Shown: positions 39,776 through 48,406 of the stretch, piece by piece | Layout of the letters: every line of letters begins with the position of its first letter | Numbering within the stretch: the stretch's first letter is position 1 | NCBI RefSeq assembly: GCF_965279675.1 | Contig: NZ_CBDIIJ010000002.1 | Location: forward strand, 2,542,001 to 2,606,000 | DNA: 64,000 nt | Direction of reading: 5' to 3' | Source of the DNA: Mucisphaera sp965279675 | GTDB taxonomy: Bacteria > Planctomycetota > Phycisphaerae > Phycisphaerales > Phycisphaeraceae | Notes under the pieces: generated by a model | The model's database searches: none | Told to the model about the DNA's origin: nothing | The model's input: the letters and a program-made list of their open reading frames with translations, nothing else | Translations under genes and position numbers: made by a program

Positions 39776-41524
39776 CTATGGTGATGAGATGGCTACGCGT
39801 GGCGTATTGTCGGTGCGTAGTTGGTCGCGGGGCTGGACGCCGAGGTAGGCCAGAGATTCTTCGACGACGGCACGGACGGCAGGTGCGGCGACGGTGCCGC
39901 CGTAGTGGCCGATGGAGCGGTCTGGGTCGTGAATGAAGCAGGCGACGACGAGTCGCGGCTGAGCGGTGGGGGCGCCGGCGACGAATGAGGAGACGTAGCG
40001 GTCGGTGTGGTAGCCGCCTTCTTCGAGGTTGGGGAGTTCGGCCGTCCCGGTTTTGCCGAAGATGCGGTAGCGCTGTGATTTGGCGTGTCGTCCTGTGCCT
40101 TCGGTGACGGCGCGGTCAAGGACGGAGCGGACGTAGAGAGCCATTTCGGGTGTGAGCACGGGCTCGGCTTCGACGGGCCGTCCGTCGAGGACGAATCTGG
40201 GGCGGACGAGTTGGCCGTCGTTGGCGAGGGTGGCGAAGGCGCGGATCATCTGGAGGCCGGTGACGCTTAGCTCGTGTCCCATTGGGATAGAAGTTTGGGA
40301 GTAGTGATTCCAGCGGCGGAGCGGGTGGACGATGCCGTGGGTTTCGAGCGGGAACCCTGAGCCGGTGGGTTGGCCGAAGCCGAATGAGCGGATGGTCTGG
40401 TGGAGTTCGGCGAGGGAAACCCGCTGGGCGACGATGGCCATGCCGATGTTGGAGGAGGTGATGAGGACTTGTTCCCAGGTGATCTCGCCGTGAGGCTTGT
40501 CGTCGCGGAGGACGCGGCCTCTGGGGCTGACGTAGACGCCGTCTTCCTCGCAGTCGATGATCTCGTGGGGTGTGGCTGCGTTGGCATCGGTGAGGGCGGC
40601 CCAGACGAGGGGTTTGAGGATGGAGCCGGGTTCGAAGACATCGGTGACGACGCGGAGGCGCCGCTGATCCTGGGTGGCTTTGCTGAAGTGGTTGGGATCG
40701 AAGAGGGGGGCATGGGCGACGGCGAGGAGGTCGCCTGACCAGGGGTCCATGACGACGAGTTGGCCGGAGGCTGCGTTGAACTGCTCGACGGCGGCGAGGA
40801 GGTGTTTCTCGGCGATGGCCTGGATGGTGGCGTCGATGGTGAGGCGGACGTTGTTGCCGTCCTGATGTGGCTGGAAGGCTTGGGGTTCGACCCATAGCTG
40901 GCGTCGGCGGGCATCGACGGTGGCGTGGTAGGTGCCTGCGTTGCTGCCGAGCATTTGTTCGAAGAGGCGTTCGATGCCTTCGAGGCCTTCGCCATCGACG
41001 CCAACGAAGCCGATGAGCTGACCCGCGAGGTCGCCTAGTGGGTACTCACGTTTGAGGTAGGGATCGAGTGCGAGGCCGTTGAGGTTGAGTTGCTTCGCGG
41101 CTTCGACGCGGAAGGGGGGTGGGTCGCGGTCGATGACGATGTAGCGGCTCTCGGGCCGCTGGTCGATCAGGAGGTCGATGGACTCGGGGGTCAGGCCGAG
41201 TGCTCGGGCGGCGGTGTGGCTGAAGGTGCTGCGGTCTTGGATGAGGAGTGGGTCGACGAAGATCCGGTAGCCGACGCGGGTGATGGCGAGGGGACGTCCT
41301 CTGCGGTCGATGAGCCCGCCTCGGCTGGCATCGAGGGTACGTTCGCGGTGCTGGGTGATGAGGCGATCGATGATGGCGGGATTGGGATCGATGGTGAGCT
41401 GGGCGACACGGCCGAGGACCAGCAGCAGGCCTAGGGTGAGGCAGATCATCAGGACGCTGGCGGTGCGGCCGGAGCGCTGGATGGCTTGCTTGTTGTGGTT
41501 TTGTGCCGGGTTCGGGGGTGTCAT
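39776..41524 (-). CDS. ftsI: Class B penicillin-binding protein (FtsI-like)
   Basis: This 582-residue bitopic transpeptidase is for septal peptidoglycan. It has an N-terminal membrane segment (SVLMICLTLGLLLVLGRVAQ), a PBP dimerisation domain (RGGLIDRRGRPLAITRVGYR) and a transpeptidase domain with all three motifs: S-x-x-K in EPGSILKPLVW (usually STFK), S-x-N in TSSNIGMA, and K-T-G in FGKTGTAELP. No PASTA domains are present. It overlaps the ftsL-like gene by 4 nt. Downstream of it, where murE and the rest of the dcw cluster usually follow, gcvT is found instead. Confidence 0.92.
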   Translation of the reverse strand: MTPPNPAQNHNKQAIQRSGRTASVLMICLTLGLLLVLGRVAQLTIDPNPAIIDRLITQHRERTLDASRGGLIDRRGRPLAITRVGYRIFVDPLLIQDRSTFSHTAARALGLTPESIDLLIDQRPESRYIVIDRDPPPFRVEAAKQLNLNGLALDPYLKREYPLGDLAGQLIGFVGVDGEGLEGIERLFEQMLGSNAGTYHATVDARRRQLWVEPQAFQPHQDGNNVRLTIDATIQAIAEKHLLAAVEQFNAASGQLVVMDPWSGDLLAVAHAPLFDPNHFSKATQDQRRLRVVTDVFEPGSILKPLVWAALTDANAATPHEIIDCEEDGVYVSPRGRVLRDDKPHGEITWEQVLITSSNIGMAIVAQRVSLAELHQTIRSFGFGQPTGSGFPLETHGIVHPLRRWNHYSQTSIPMGHELSVTGLQMIRAFATLANDGQLVRPRFVLDGRPVEAEPVLTPEMALYVRSVLDRAVTEGTGRHAKSQRYRIFGKTGTAELPNLEEGGYHTDRYVSSFVAGAPTAQPRLVVACFIHDPDRSIGHYGGTVAAPAVRAVVEESLAYLGVQPRDQLRTDNTPRVAISSP

Positions 41525-41895
41525 GGCTGAGGCGTTGAAGTGTCGGTGGGGTTGGTGGTGAGGATGATTTCAGCTGCTGGCTCGTTGGTGGCCTGATCGC
41601 TTTCGACGACGGGCAGGGTTGGGACCTGGGAGGTGCCGAGCCGGTCCATGAGTTGGAGGGGGTGGGTGTAGCGGCCGATCTCGGCCTGGGTGGCCCAGAG
41701 CTGCTTGCGGGTTTCGTCGAGTTGCCGGAAGGCGGTGCCCTGCTGATGGCGGGCGGCCTGTTGGGCGTAGCGTAGGTCGAGGAGTGTCATGGCCATCCAG
41801 CCGCCTATGGCGACGGTGGCTGCGGCTTTGAGCATGGCCTGGCGGTGTGGGCGGGAGAGCGCCTGCCAGGCGTCGGCGGCGAGGCGCTGGATCAT
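41521..41895 (-). CDS. FtsL-like small bitopic protein
   Basis: This 124-residue protein has a short basic N-terminus, one membrane helix (about 23-42) and then a Gln/Arg-rich coiled-coil stretch (AQQAARHQQGTAFRQLDETR), followed by a Thr/Pro-rich tail. Position between rsmH and ftsI, and topology, are those of FtsL. Sequence conservation in FtsL is too low for certainty. It begins 2 nt after the LysM gene stop. Confidence 0.65.
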   Translation of the reverse strand: MIQRLAADAWQALSRPHRQAMLKAAATVAIGGWMAMTLLDLRYAQQAARHQQGTAFRQLDETRKQLWATQAEIGRYTHPLQLMDRLGTSQVPTLPVVESDQATNEPAAEIILTTNPTDTSTPQP

Positions 41896-41897
41896 GC

Positions 41898-42923
41898 TTA
41901 GCGCTCCGGCAGACGGAGTTCCGTACCGACGACCAGGCGGTCGGGGTCTTTGATGCGATCGCGATTAAGCTGGTAGACGTCATTCCAACGGCTGGTGGAG
42001 CCGAGGTGGCGGGCGGCGATGCGGCTGAGGCTGTCGCCGGCCGTGACGGTGTGGGTCTTCTCGGCCGTGCTCGGGGTTGTGGTTGAGCGTGTGGATATGG
42101 CTTCGCTGGGGAGTTTGAGGGTCATGCCGGCCATCACGCGGTTGGGGCTGGAGAGCTGATCGCGGTTGAGGCTGTAGATTTCTTCCCAGCGGTCGGTTGA
42201 ACCGAGGTAGCGGTTGGCGATGCGGGCGAGGGAATCGCCTGGCTGTACGGTGACGGTTGCGGCGGAGTCGGTCTGGGGTGGGTTTGTCTGGCTGCTTGTG
42301 CTGGTTGGCGGAGCTTCGGCATTGGGGATGGCGAGTCGCGATCCGGGCATGATGCGGCCGTTGCTGCCGACGGTATCGGGGTTGGCGTTGGCGATGTCCC
42401 GCCAGCGTGCCTGGCTGCCGTAGTAGCGTTCGGCGATTTCGGAGAGGGTTTCGCCGGCTTGGACGGTGTGGCTTAGCGGGGCGGGCTGGGTTGGGCTGGG
42501 TTCGATGCGGAGGATACGCTGCTGTGTGGTCCGTTCGCGTGTTTCTGTGGCTGGCTGGGTTGCTGGATAGGTGCGGGTGACGGGCGTCTGGGGGGGCTCG
42601 ATGGGATCGCCGTCGATGACGAGTGCTGGGGCGTTGGGTGTGGGAGCGAGGATGTCGGCCTGCTCGGCGCGGACGACTTCTGCTTCGCCCGGCGTGGGGA
42701 TGGGTCTTTGACGATTCTGGGTGGTTGCGGCGGGTCGGGTCACACGCGGAGATGGGGTGCTAGCGCGTGGCGGTTCGGCGTCGGTTGCGGGCTCGACGAA
42801 GCGCAGGAGTGGGGCGTTGTTCTCGGGATCGGGGACCGCGAGCTGGTCGCTGACGATGATCCCGATGACAAGGACCATGCCCAAGCCGATGAGGAGACTG
42901 ATTTTGGTTTCGCTGGTCATCAC
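41898..42923 (-). CDS. Membrane-anchored protein with three LysM domains
   Basis: This 341-residue protein has an N-terminal membrane anchor (ISLLIGLGMVLVIGIIVSDQ), a Pro/Thr-rich linker to about residue 150, and three LysM modules of about 48 residues, each with a start like HTVQAGETLSEIAERYYG, TVQPGDSLARIANRYLG or HTVTAGDSLSRIAARHLG, and with N-rich middles. The modules are unusually alike, each having a GS..RW segment, pointing to recent duplication. LysM binds N-acetylglucosamine-containing glycans such as peptidoglycan. Its place between rsmH and the ftsL-like gene suggests a role in cell-wall growth or division in this lineage. There is no catalytic domain. Confidence 0.87.
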   Translation of the reverse strand: MMTSETKISLLIGLGMVLVIGIIVSDQLAVPDPENNAPLLRFVEPATDAEPPRASTPSPRVTRPAATTQNRQRPIPTPGEAEVVRAEQADILAPTPNAPALVIDGDPIEPPQTPVTRTYPATQPATETRERTTQQRILRIEPSPTQPAPLSHTVQAGETLSEIAERYYGSQARWRDIANANPDTVGSNGRIMPGSRLAIPNAEAPPTSTSSQTNPPQTDSAATVTVQPGDSLARIANRYLGSTDRWEEIYSLNRDQLSSPNRVMAGMTLKLPSEAISTRSTTTPSTAEKTHTVTAGDSLSRIAARHLGSTSRWNDVYQLNRDRIKDPDRLVVGTELRLPER

Positions 42924-42961
42924 CCGTTCGTCCTTGAGGGGTGGCGGAGGGTTTGCTGTCG

Positions 42962-43891
42962 TTACGTCCGTGTGCTGGCGTCCTGCCAGATGAGGGTTCT
43001 GAGCTTAGCGGATCGTGACCGTGGATTGGTCGTGGATTCCGCGATGGATGGTTCGATGGGTTTTCGGCTGGTCAGCGTTGCTCGGGCGTCTCGCGACCAG
43101 CGAGCGAAGGTCTGCTTCACGATGCGGTCTTCGAGAGAGTGGAAGCTGATCACGGCGAGTCTTCCTAGCGGAGCGAGTGCCTGGGGTATTTGATCCAGCA
43201 GGCTTTCAAGTGCGGGCAATTCCTGATTCACAGCGATACGCAACGCCATGAAGGTTCTTGTGGCCGGATGGGTACGGGTCTTGTGCACGGCATGGCCGTA
43301 GGCGACACGGACCAACTCGGCTAATTGACTTGTTAAGACTATCGGTCTCTCTTTGCGGGCTTCGACAATCTTTGCGGCGATGCGTCGGGCGAGGCGGTCT
43401 TCGCCGAATCGGTGGATGATGTCGGCGATTTCGGCTTGGGAGGCCTGGTTGATCAGATCGGCGGCGGAGGTGCCGGATGTCGGGTCGAGGCGCATGTCGA
43501 GGGGGCCATCGGCGGCGAAGGAGAACCCGCGTTCGGGGGTGTCCATCTGGTTGGAGGCGAAGCCGAGGTCGGCGAGGATGATGTCGGCGGCGGGTAAGTC
43601 GTTGCTGCGCATCGCCTGGCGGAGGTGGGCGAAGCTGCCGTGATGGATGAGGATGCGGGATTGCTGTGATTCTGCGAAATTGGCGAGTCGGTTCCTGGCG
43701 TATGCGAGGTTTTCGGCATCGCGATCGATGATGAGCAGGGTGCCGTGAGGGCTGATTTGTTTGAAGATGGCTTCGGCGTGTCCGCCTCGGCCGGCGGTGG
43801 CGTCGATGGCGGTCTGGCCGGGGGCGGGCTGGAGGTGTTCGAGCGTTTCGCTGAGGAGGACCGGGATGTGGCCGTGCGGGTTCTGGGGCAT
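42962..43891 (-). CDS. rsmH: 16S rRNA (cytosine1402-N4)-methyltransferase RsmH
   Basis: This 309-residue SAM-dependent methyltransferase modifies C1402 in the ribosomal P site. Seen are HIPVLLSETLEHLQPAPGQT, IDATAGRGGHAEAIF (SAM-binding), LIIDRDAENLAYAR, ADIILADLGFASNQMDTPER, GFSFAADGPLDMRLD, RTFMALRIAVNQEL and ISFHSLEDRIVKQTF. Length is normal. It heads the reduced division cluster, and mraZ is not upstream; a divergent tRNA-Leu gene is there instead. There is no strong ribosome site before the ATG. Confidence 0.95.
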   Translation of the reverse strand: MPQNPHGHIPVLLSETLEHLQPAPGQTAIDATAGRGGHAEAIFKQISPHGTLLIIDRDAENLAYARNRLANFAESQQSRILIHHGSFAHLRQAMRSNDLPAADIILADLGFASNQMDTPERGFSFAADGPLDMRLDPTSGTSAADLINQASQAEIADIIHRFGEDRLARRIAAKIVEARKERPIVLTSQLAELVRVAYGHAVHKTRTHPATRTFMALRIAVNQELPALESLLDQIPQALAPLGRLAVISFHSLEDRIVKQTFARWSRDARATLTSRKPIEPSIAESTTNPRSRSAKLRTLIWQDASTRT

Positions 43892-43986
43892 GGCGGGGCG
43901 AAGGTGTCTTTCGTGGAGGGTGTTTGCCCGGTGGGTGTTGAGTTGGCTATGCTGTGCGACTCGGCAGAGGTTACGCTTCTGCGGCA

Positions 43987-44070
43987 GCCCGTGTGGCGGA
44001 ATTGGCAGACGCGCCGTCTTCAGGTGGCGGTTCCTTCACCGGAGTACAGGTTCGAATCCTGTCACGGGCA
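43987..44070 (+). tRNA. tRNA-Leu (anticodon CAG)
   Basis: This is an 84-nt class II tRNA. Acceptor GCCCGTG (43987-43993) pairs perfectly with CACGGGC (44063-44069), with discriminator A. The anticodon stem CCGTC/GGCGG encloses loop TTCAGGT with CAG at 44021-44023. There is a short variable arm, and the T-arm ACAGG-TTCGAAT-CCTGT is intact. The CCA is not encoded. It decodes CTG, a very frequent Leu codon in these genes. Confidence 0.96.
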
Positions 44071-44086
44071 TTTGTGTGTGTCGGGC

Positions 44087-44575
44087 TTAGCCCGGCATCT
44101 GATCCAGCATTCGCTGGATGTAGCGGAGGGTGTTGAGTTCCATTCGGATCTGTCTGGAGGGGGCATCGTTCGCAAACTGGTTGGCGAGGGTTTTCAGGTG
44201 GTTTTCGCGGGTGGTTTGTGCCCATTCGCGGAGGTCGGCGAGCTCGCTGAGGTTGTTGGCTTCGATGGCGCTATCGAGCCGTTCGCGGATTTCCATGACG
44301 TCCATCAGGAAGTCGGGGGGTAGGCTGTCCTGGTTTTGTGGGTCTGACTCGCCACGGAGAGCCAGCAGGGCTTTGGCACGTTTCTCGGGGTCTTTGAGGG
44401 TGTCACGGGCGAGGTTGATGGCGGAGGCCTGTTCGGCGGCCTCTGCCTGTTCGATGGGATCGGTGAAGCGGTCGGGGTGGGTTTGAGCGGCGAGGGTGAG
44501 GTAGGTGGCTTCGATGGTTGCATGGTCTAGGTCGAAGCTGGGGGGCAGGCCGAGGGTGTGGAAGGGGTTGTCCAT
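44087..44575 (-). CDS. hscB: HscB-like J-domain co-chaperone
   Basis: This 162-residue co-chaperone is of the iron-sulfur assembly type. The N-terminal J domain runs HTLGLPPSFDLDHATIEATY then QTHPDRF (the HPD motif that stimulates Hsp70). The C-terminal HSCB oligomerisation domain has PPDFLMDVMEIRERLD, which contacts IscU in known members. Length is normal (about 170). No hscA or isc genes lie nearby. The ATG has no ribosome site; TAAAGT lies 9 nt before it (44585-44590), so the leader may be only a few nucleotides. Confidence 0.88.
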   Translation of the reverse strand: MDNPFHTLGLPPSFDLDHATIEATYLTLAAQTHPDRFTDPIEQAEAAEQASAINLARDTLKDPEKRAKALLALRGESDPQNQDSLPPDFLMDVMEIRERLDSAIEANNLSELADLREWAQTTRENHLKTLANQFANDAPSRQIRMELNTLRYIQRMLDQMPG

Positions 44576-44584
44576 GGTGGATGG

Positions 44585-44590
44585 ACTTTA
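44585..44590 (-). promoter_or_regulatory. Putative -10 box for hscB
   Basis: TAAAGT on the minus strand, 9 nt before the hscB ATG, predicts a leader of about 3 nt. Confidence 0.3.
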
Positions 44591-44631
44591 GCAGGCCGTG
44601 CTGGCAGCGGTGTCTTGGTGCGCGCAAGGCA

Positions 44632-44658
44632 ACGCGGCCGAGAGATGATCGGCCGCGT
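44632..44658 (-). terminator. Hairpin after the 42-residue gene
   Basis: ACGCGGCCG (44632-44640) and CGGCCGCGT (44650-44658) form a perfect 9-bp stem, 38 nt after the small gene. The following U-tract is weak (TTGCCTTG on the minus strand). Confidence 0.5.
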
Positions 44659-44696
44659 CGTCAAGGGAGAGAGATAGCAGGCGGGATGAGCGGGCT

Positions 44697-44825
44697 CTAG
44701 ACCATCATCATCACGGCGACGATGGCTAGCAGCGTGCCGAGGACGGCCCAGTAAAGGGGTGGGAAGTAGGTGGGCCGGCTGTGGTCGGCATGTTCTTCGT
44801 GTTGGTTCTGAAGGATGGTGGCCAA
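44697..44825 (-). CDS. 42-residue single-pass membrane protein
   Basis: This is a small gene supported by context rather than length. It starts at TTG 44825, with GAGGAG at 44833-44838 and a 7-nt spacer, and has a strong promoter 41 nt further upstream and a hairpin after the stop. The product opens MATILQNQHEEHADHSRPTY, rich in Glu and His, then PPLYWAVLG and a hydrophobic helix ending VMMMV. The topology (acidic, His-containing N-terminus; C-terminal helix) recalls small accessory subunits of respiratory complexes, but I cannot assign a family. It stands alone between hscB and the ABC transporter operon. Confidence 0.7.
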   Translation of the reverse strand: MATILQNQHEEHADHSRPTYFPPLYWAVLGTLLAIVAVMMMV

Positions 44826-44848
44826 GGCTGGTCTCCTCAATCCGGTAA

Positions 44849-44901
44849 GGGTTAATCAGATCATTTAATCCCAATATAGGGTTTACGGATCGATCCTTCA
44901 A
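44849..44901 (-). promoter_or_regulatory. Sigma70-like promoter and palindrome for the small membrane protein gene
   Basis: On the minus strand TTGAAG (44901-44896), a 17-nt spacer and TATATT (44878-44873) form the best promoter pair in the window. Just downstream, at about the expected start, GGGATTAA...TTAACCC (44872-44849) is an imperfect inverted repeat that could be an operator or a leader hairpin. Confidence 0.65.
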
Positions 44902-44928
44902 GTAGGTTGGACGAAAAAAACGGAAAAA

Positions 44929-46005
44929 TTAGCTGGCAGCGTTGGGATGTGCGGGTTCTCTGACCCAGGCGACTCTGGGGAAGGTGGGATTGCCTTCTAC
45001 CCCGTCCAGCGGTTCGCAGAGCACCCAGTGCTCGGTTTCGACTTCGTGGAGTCTGACGTTGGGCCCGCCATAGCCCTTGGCGGGATCGGGGGTGATCTCG
45101 TGGGGGTGGACTTTGTAGCCGGCCGGGAAGTCTTCGGGGATGGTGGCGCCGTCCATGACGGTGTCGAGCCGGCTGGCGTTGGCTCCGAGGACGGGCATGG
45201 AGCGGAGGAGCCCGCGGGTGTAGGGGTGAAGCGGGCGGTTGAACAGGGTGTTGACGTTGGCGTATTCGACAACGCGGCCGGCATACATGACGGCGACGAC
45301 GTCGGCGGATTCGGCGACTACGCCCAGATCATGGGTGATCAGCAGGATGGCCATCTTGTGGTCGTGCTGGAGGCGTTTGAGAAGTTCGAGGATCTGGGCC
45401 TGGATGGTGACGTCGAGGGCAGTGGTAGGTTCGTCGGCGAGGAGGAGGCTGGGCTGGCAGGCGAGGGCCATGGCGATCATGACGCGTTGCCGCATCCCGC
45501 CTGAGAGTTGGTGGGGGTATTCCTTGAGACGGGCTGCGGGGTCGGCGATGCCGACATCGCGAAGGGCGTTGGCTGCGATGTCGATGGCTTGTTGTTTGGA
45601 GACGGACTGGTGGAGGAGGATGGCTTCGATGATTTGGTTGCCAATGGTGTAGACCGGGTTCAGCGAGGTCATGGGTTCCTGGAAGATCATGGCGATCTGA
45701 TTGCCACGGATGGCGCGCATCTCGCGTTCGGATTTGGCCATGAGGTTTTCGGTGGGTGCGTTTTCGCCATTGGTCCAGCGGATCTCGCCGTTGTCGTAGC
45801 TTGCTGGTGGGGTGGGGTGGAGCTGGAGGATGGAGAGGCAGGAGACGGATTTACCGGAGCCGGATTCGCCGACGACAGCGAGGGTCTGTCCGGGGAAGAT
45901 GGAGAGATTGACGTTGTCGGCGGCCTCGACCCGTCGGCCGCCGGGCGGGCCGGGGAAGCTGACGGAGAGGTTGACGATCTCGACGAGTGGTTTGGTTTCG
46001 CTCAT
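44929..46005 (-). CDS. Peptide/oligosaccharide ABC transporter ATP-binding protein (DppD type)
   Basis: This 358-residue ATPase powers import through the permeases encoded upstream. Walker A is GESGSGKSVSCLS, the signature is LSGGMRQRVMIAMALA, Walker B is LLLADEPTTALD, and the H-loop is LLITHDLGVVAE. The Opp/Dpp C-terminal domain starts near RPLHPYTRGLLRSMPVLGAN and has the family's Pro-rich follow-up, although its usual Cys-rich [4Fe-4S]-like part is not evident. Most such importers have two ATPases (D and F); only D is seen here. It follows the permease gene by 14 nt and has a T-rich run after the stop on the minus strand. Confidence 0.9.
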   Translation of the reverse strand: MSETKPLVEIVNLSVSFPGPPGGRRVEAADNVNLSIFPGQTLAVVGESGSGKSVSCLSILQLHPTPPASYDNGEIRWTNGENAPTENLMAKSEREMRAIRGNQIAMIFQEPMTSLNPVYTIGNQIIEAILLHQSVSKQQAIDIAANALRDVGIADPAARLKEYPHQLSGGMRQRVMIAMALACQPSLLLADEPTTALDVTIQAQILELLKRLQHDHKMAILLITHDLGVVAESADVVAVMYAGRVVEYANVNTLFNRPLHPYTRGLLRSMPVLGANASRLDTVMDGATIPEDFPAGYKVHPHEITPDPAKGYGGPNVRLHEVETEHWVLCEPLDGVEGNPTFPRVAWVREPAHPNAAS

Positions 46006-46019
46006 GGTTGGGTATCAGG

Positions 46020-47273
46020 TTAGCGGGTTGTTTTGGGGTCGAGGGCGTCCCGGAGGGCTTCGCCGATGAGGTTGTAGGCGAAGACGGTGAGGAAGATGGC
46101 GAGTCCCGGGAAGAGGGCGATCCACCAGAGGAAGGAGCCTGATTGCTGGGCCTGGTTGAGGAGCTGGCCCCAGCTGGGTTCTTCGAGGAGGCCGAGGCCG
46201 AGGAAGCTGAGTGTGGCTTCGGCGAGGATGGCGGCGGCGACGCCGAAGCTGGCGGAGACGATGACAGGCGTCAGGCCGTTGGGGAGGATGTGGCGGAAGA
46301 GGATGGAGGACAGGGGGAGGCCGGAGGCTCTTGCAGCAAGGACGAAGTCCTGGTTGCGGAGGCGGAGAAACTCGGCGCGGACAAACCTGGCGTAGCTGGT
46401 CCATGAGGTGAGCCCGATGATGCCCATGATGAGGTAGATGCGGTGGATCTCGAAGTTGGGGAAGGTGTCGGGGAAGAGGGCAACGCGGTCGCCTGGGAAG
46501 AAGGCGGCGAAGATGAGCAGGAGGTATAGCTGCGGGATGAACTCGAAGATTTCGACGAGGCGCATCCCGATGAGGTCGAGGGTCTTGCCGAAGTAGCCCA
46601 TCGGTGCGCCAATGAGGATGCCGAGGACAGCGGCGATGCTGGTGGCGATGAAGCCGATGGCGACGGCGAGGCGCGAGGCGTGGGTCATGCGTGCGGCGAT
46701 ATCCTGTTCGAGCCGGTCCTGACCGAGCCAATGGTTGTAGTCGCCGCCGGCCCAGAGGGGGGCGTCGATCCGGTTTTCGCCGGGAGGGATCATGCGGTCA
46801 CGGAGACGATCGTTGGGTGAGTAGGGGATGGGGGTTCGGAGGAGGATCTCGGCGGTGCCTTCGGCCTGGGCGACGCGATAGCGGTCGTAGACGACGGTTT
46901 CGGGTGGGCTGAGGGTGACGGAGCCGAGTATCAGAAAGCCGAGGGTGATGAGGAACCAGGCGGTCCATCGGCTTCTGGCTGAGAGGAAGCCGAGGAAGTA
47001 GAGGATCACGGCGGCGATGGCGGAAGCCATCAGGGTGAGATCGGTGGTGGTGAGGTGTCGGAGCCAGGGGCTGTCGAGTTGGCCATCGATTCGGACCAGC
47101 AGGGGCTGGCTGCTGGCGATGAGAGGGGCGAAGACACCCAGGAAGGCGATGAAGAGGATCCAGGCGATGCCCAGTCGAGCACCTGTGCGCTTCCAGGTGT
47201 CGGAGAGCGCCTCGGCGACGAGCCCGCGCGAGGCTGGTTGTTCCTGAACGGGCTCGGCGGGGAGGGCGGTCAT
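46020..47273 (-). CDS. ABC transporter permease, DppC/YejE type, extended
   Basis: This 417-residue permease has the BPD_transp_1 domain in its second half: ASRLAVAIGFIATSIAAVLG, then the EAA-like loop with RNQDFVLAARASGLPLSSIL. Before it are three additional hydrophobic stretches and a soluble segment ending HWLGQDRLEQDIAARM, which matches the H.LGTD..GRD.l.R pre-core motif of this family. It is about 100 residues longer than E. coli DppC. It overlaps the DppB-type gene by 4 nt, indicating a heterodimeric channel. Confidence 0.9.
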   Translation of the reverse strand: MTALPAEPVQEQPASRGLVAEALSDTWKRTGARLGIAWILFIAFLGVFAPLIASSQPLLVRIDGQLDSPWLRHLTTTDLTLMASAIAAVILYFLGFLSARSRWTAWFLITLGFLILGSVTLSPPETVVYDRYRVAQAEGTAEILLRTPIPYSPNDRLRDRMIPPGENRIDAPLWAGGDYNHWLGQDRLEQDIAARMTHASRLAVAIGFIATSIAAVLGILIGAPMGYFGKTLDLIGMRLVEIFEFIPQLYLLLIFAAFFPGDRVALFPDTFPNFEIHRIYLIMGIIGLTSWTSYARFVRAEFLRLRNQDFVLAARASGLPLSSILFRHILPNGLTPVIVSASFGVAAAILAEATLSFLGLGLLEEPSWGQLLNQAQQSGSFLWWIALFPGLAIFLTVFAYNLIGEALRDALDPKTTR

Positions 47274-48397
47274 TCGAAGGTCACTCTGGGGTCGACGACG
47301 GCGTAGAGGAGGTCGGCGATGAGATAGGCGGTGAGAGTGAGGACGCCAGAGATGAGCGTGACGGCCATCACGACTTCCTGGTCTTTGAATTCGATGGATT
47401 CGATCATCAGTTTGCCCATGCCGGGGATGCCGAAGATGCGCTCGACAATGATGGAGCCGCCCAAGAGGCCGGGGATGATGAAGGCTGCGACGGTGATGAG
47501 TGGCAGGAGGCTGTTGGCGAGGGCGTGGTTCCAGAGGACTTCGTTGTCGGGGAGGCCTTTGGCGCGGGCGGTGCGGATGTAGTCGGATGAGAGGCTTTCG
47601 ACGACGGCTCCTCGGGAGAGTTTGCTGAGGAAAGCAAGGCTGGCGTAGCTCAGGCAGACGACGGGAAGGACGAGGTGCCAGAGCCAGTCGAGCAGGTAGC
47701 CGGGCTCGAAGCCTTCTTCGGCGAAGCGTGGGAAGAAGGGCATGTCTTCGCTGCCGAGGCTGTTGAGTCCGGTGGTGGGGAACCAGGCGAGGTATTCGCG
47801 GTTGGCCAGGAAGCCCTGCAGGAGGACGCCGGCCCAGATGACGGGGATGGACCAGAGCGCGAGCATGCCGAGGCCGGAGGCGAGATCGAAGGTTTTGCCG
47901 CGGTAGCGGGCCGCGTAGATGCCGGCTGCTAGGGCAAGGAGGTAGGCGCCGGGCAGGGCGAGCAGGTTGAGGGTGATGGTGATGGGCAGTGCTTCGGCGA
48001 TGAGTTCGCTGACGGGTCGGTTTTTGACGAAGCTCTGACCGAGGTCGGGGACTTTGAAGCCGAAGCCTCTTGGCGTGCCGTCTTCATCGGGGCTAAGGGC
48101 GAACCCCCAGCCACCTTCCTGGTACTCCGCGTCCTCCGGTTGCTCGTAGACGCCGATGGGCGAGACGTTGTGCATCCAGCGGCCGAGTTGGATGTACCAG
48201 GGTTTGTTGAGGCCGTAGCGTTCTTCGAGGTAGGCGACGCGGGCGGCGGTGTCGCCTGGTGTGAGTTCGCCATCGGCCGAGAGGAGGAGGTCGGCGACGT
48301 CGCCTGGTGCGGCTTTCATGATGCCGAAGACGAGGAGCAGGATCCCGAGGAGTGTCGGGATCATCAGGAGAGTTCGGCGGATGAGATAGACGATCAT
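47270..48397 (-). CDS. ABC transporter permease, DppB/YejB type
   Basis: This 375-residue permease has the typical first helix (MIVYLIRRTLLMIPTLLGIL), an extended periplasmic loop with YLEERYGLNKPWYIQLGRWM, and the core with SRGAVVESLSSDYIRTARAK then GLPDNEVLWNHALANSLLPL. This is the EAA loop contacting the ATPase. IVERIFGIPGMGKLMIESI is the family's late conserved block. It begins 9 nt after the binding-protein gene stop. Its partner is the downstream C-type permease. Confidence 0.93.
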   Translation of the reverse strand: MIVYLIRRTLLMIPTLLGILLLVFGIMKAAPGDVADLLLSADGELTPGDTAARVAYLEERYGLNKPWYIQLGRWMHNVSPIGVYEQPEDAEYQEGGWGFALSPDEDGTPRGFGFKVPDLGQSFVKNRPVSELIAEALPITITLNLLALPGAYLLALAAGIYAARYRGKTFDLASGLGMLALWSIPVIWAGVLLQGFLANREYLAWFPTTGLNSLGSEDMPFFPRFAEEGFEPGYLLDWLWHLVLPVVCLSYASLAFLSKLSRGAVVESLSSDYIRTARAKGLPDNEVLWNHALANSLLPLITVAAFIIPGLLGGSIIVERIFGIPGMGKLMIESIEFKDQEVVMAVTLISGVLTLTAYLIADLLYAVVDPRVTFE

Positions 48398-48406
48398 CGG
48401 CCGTTC

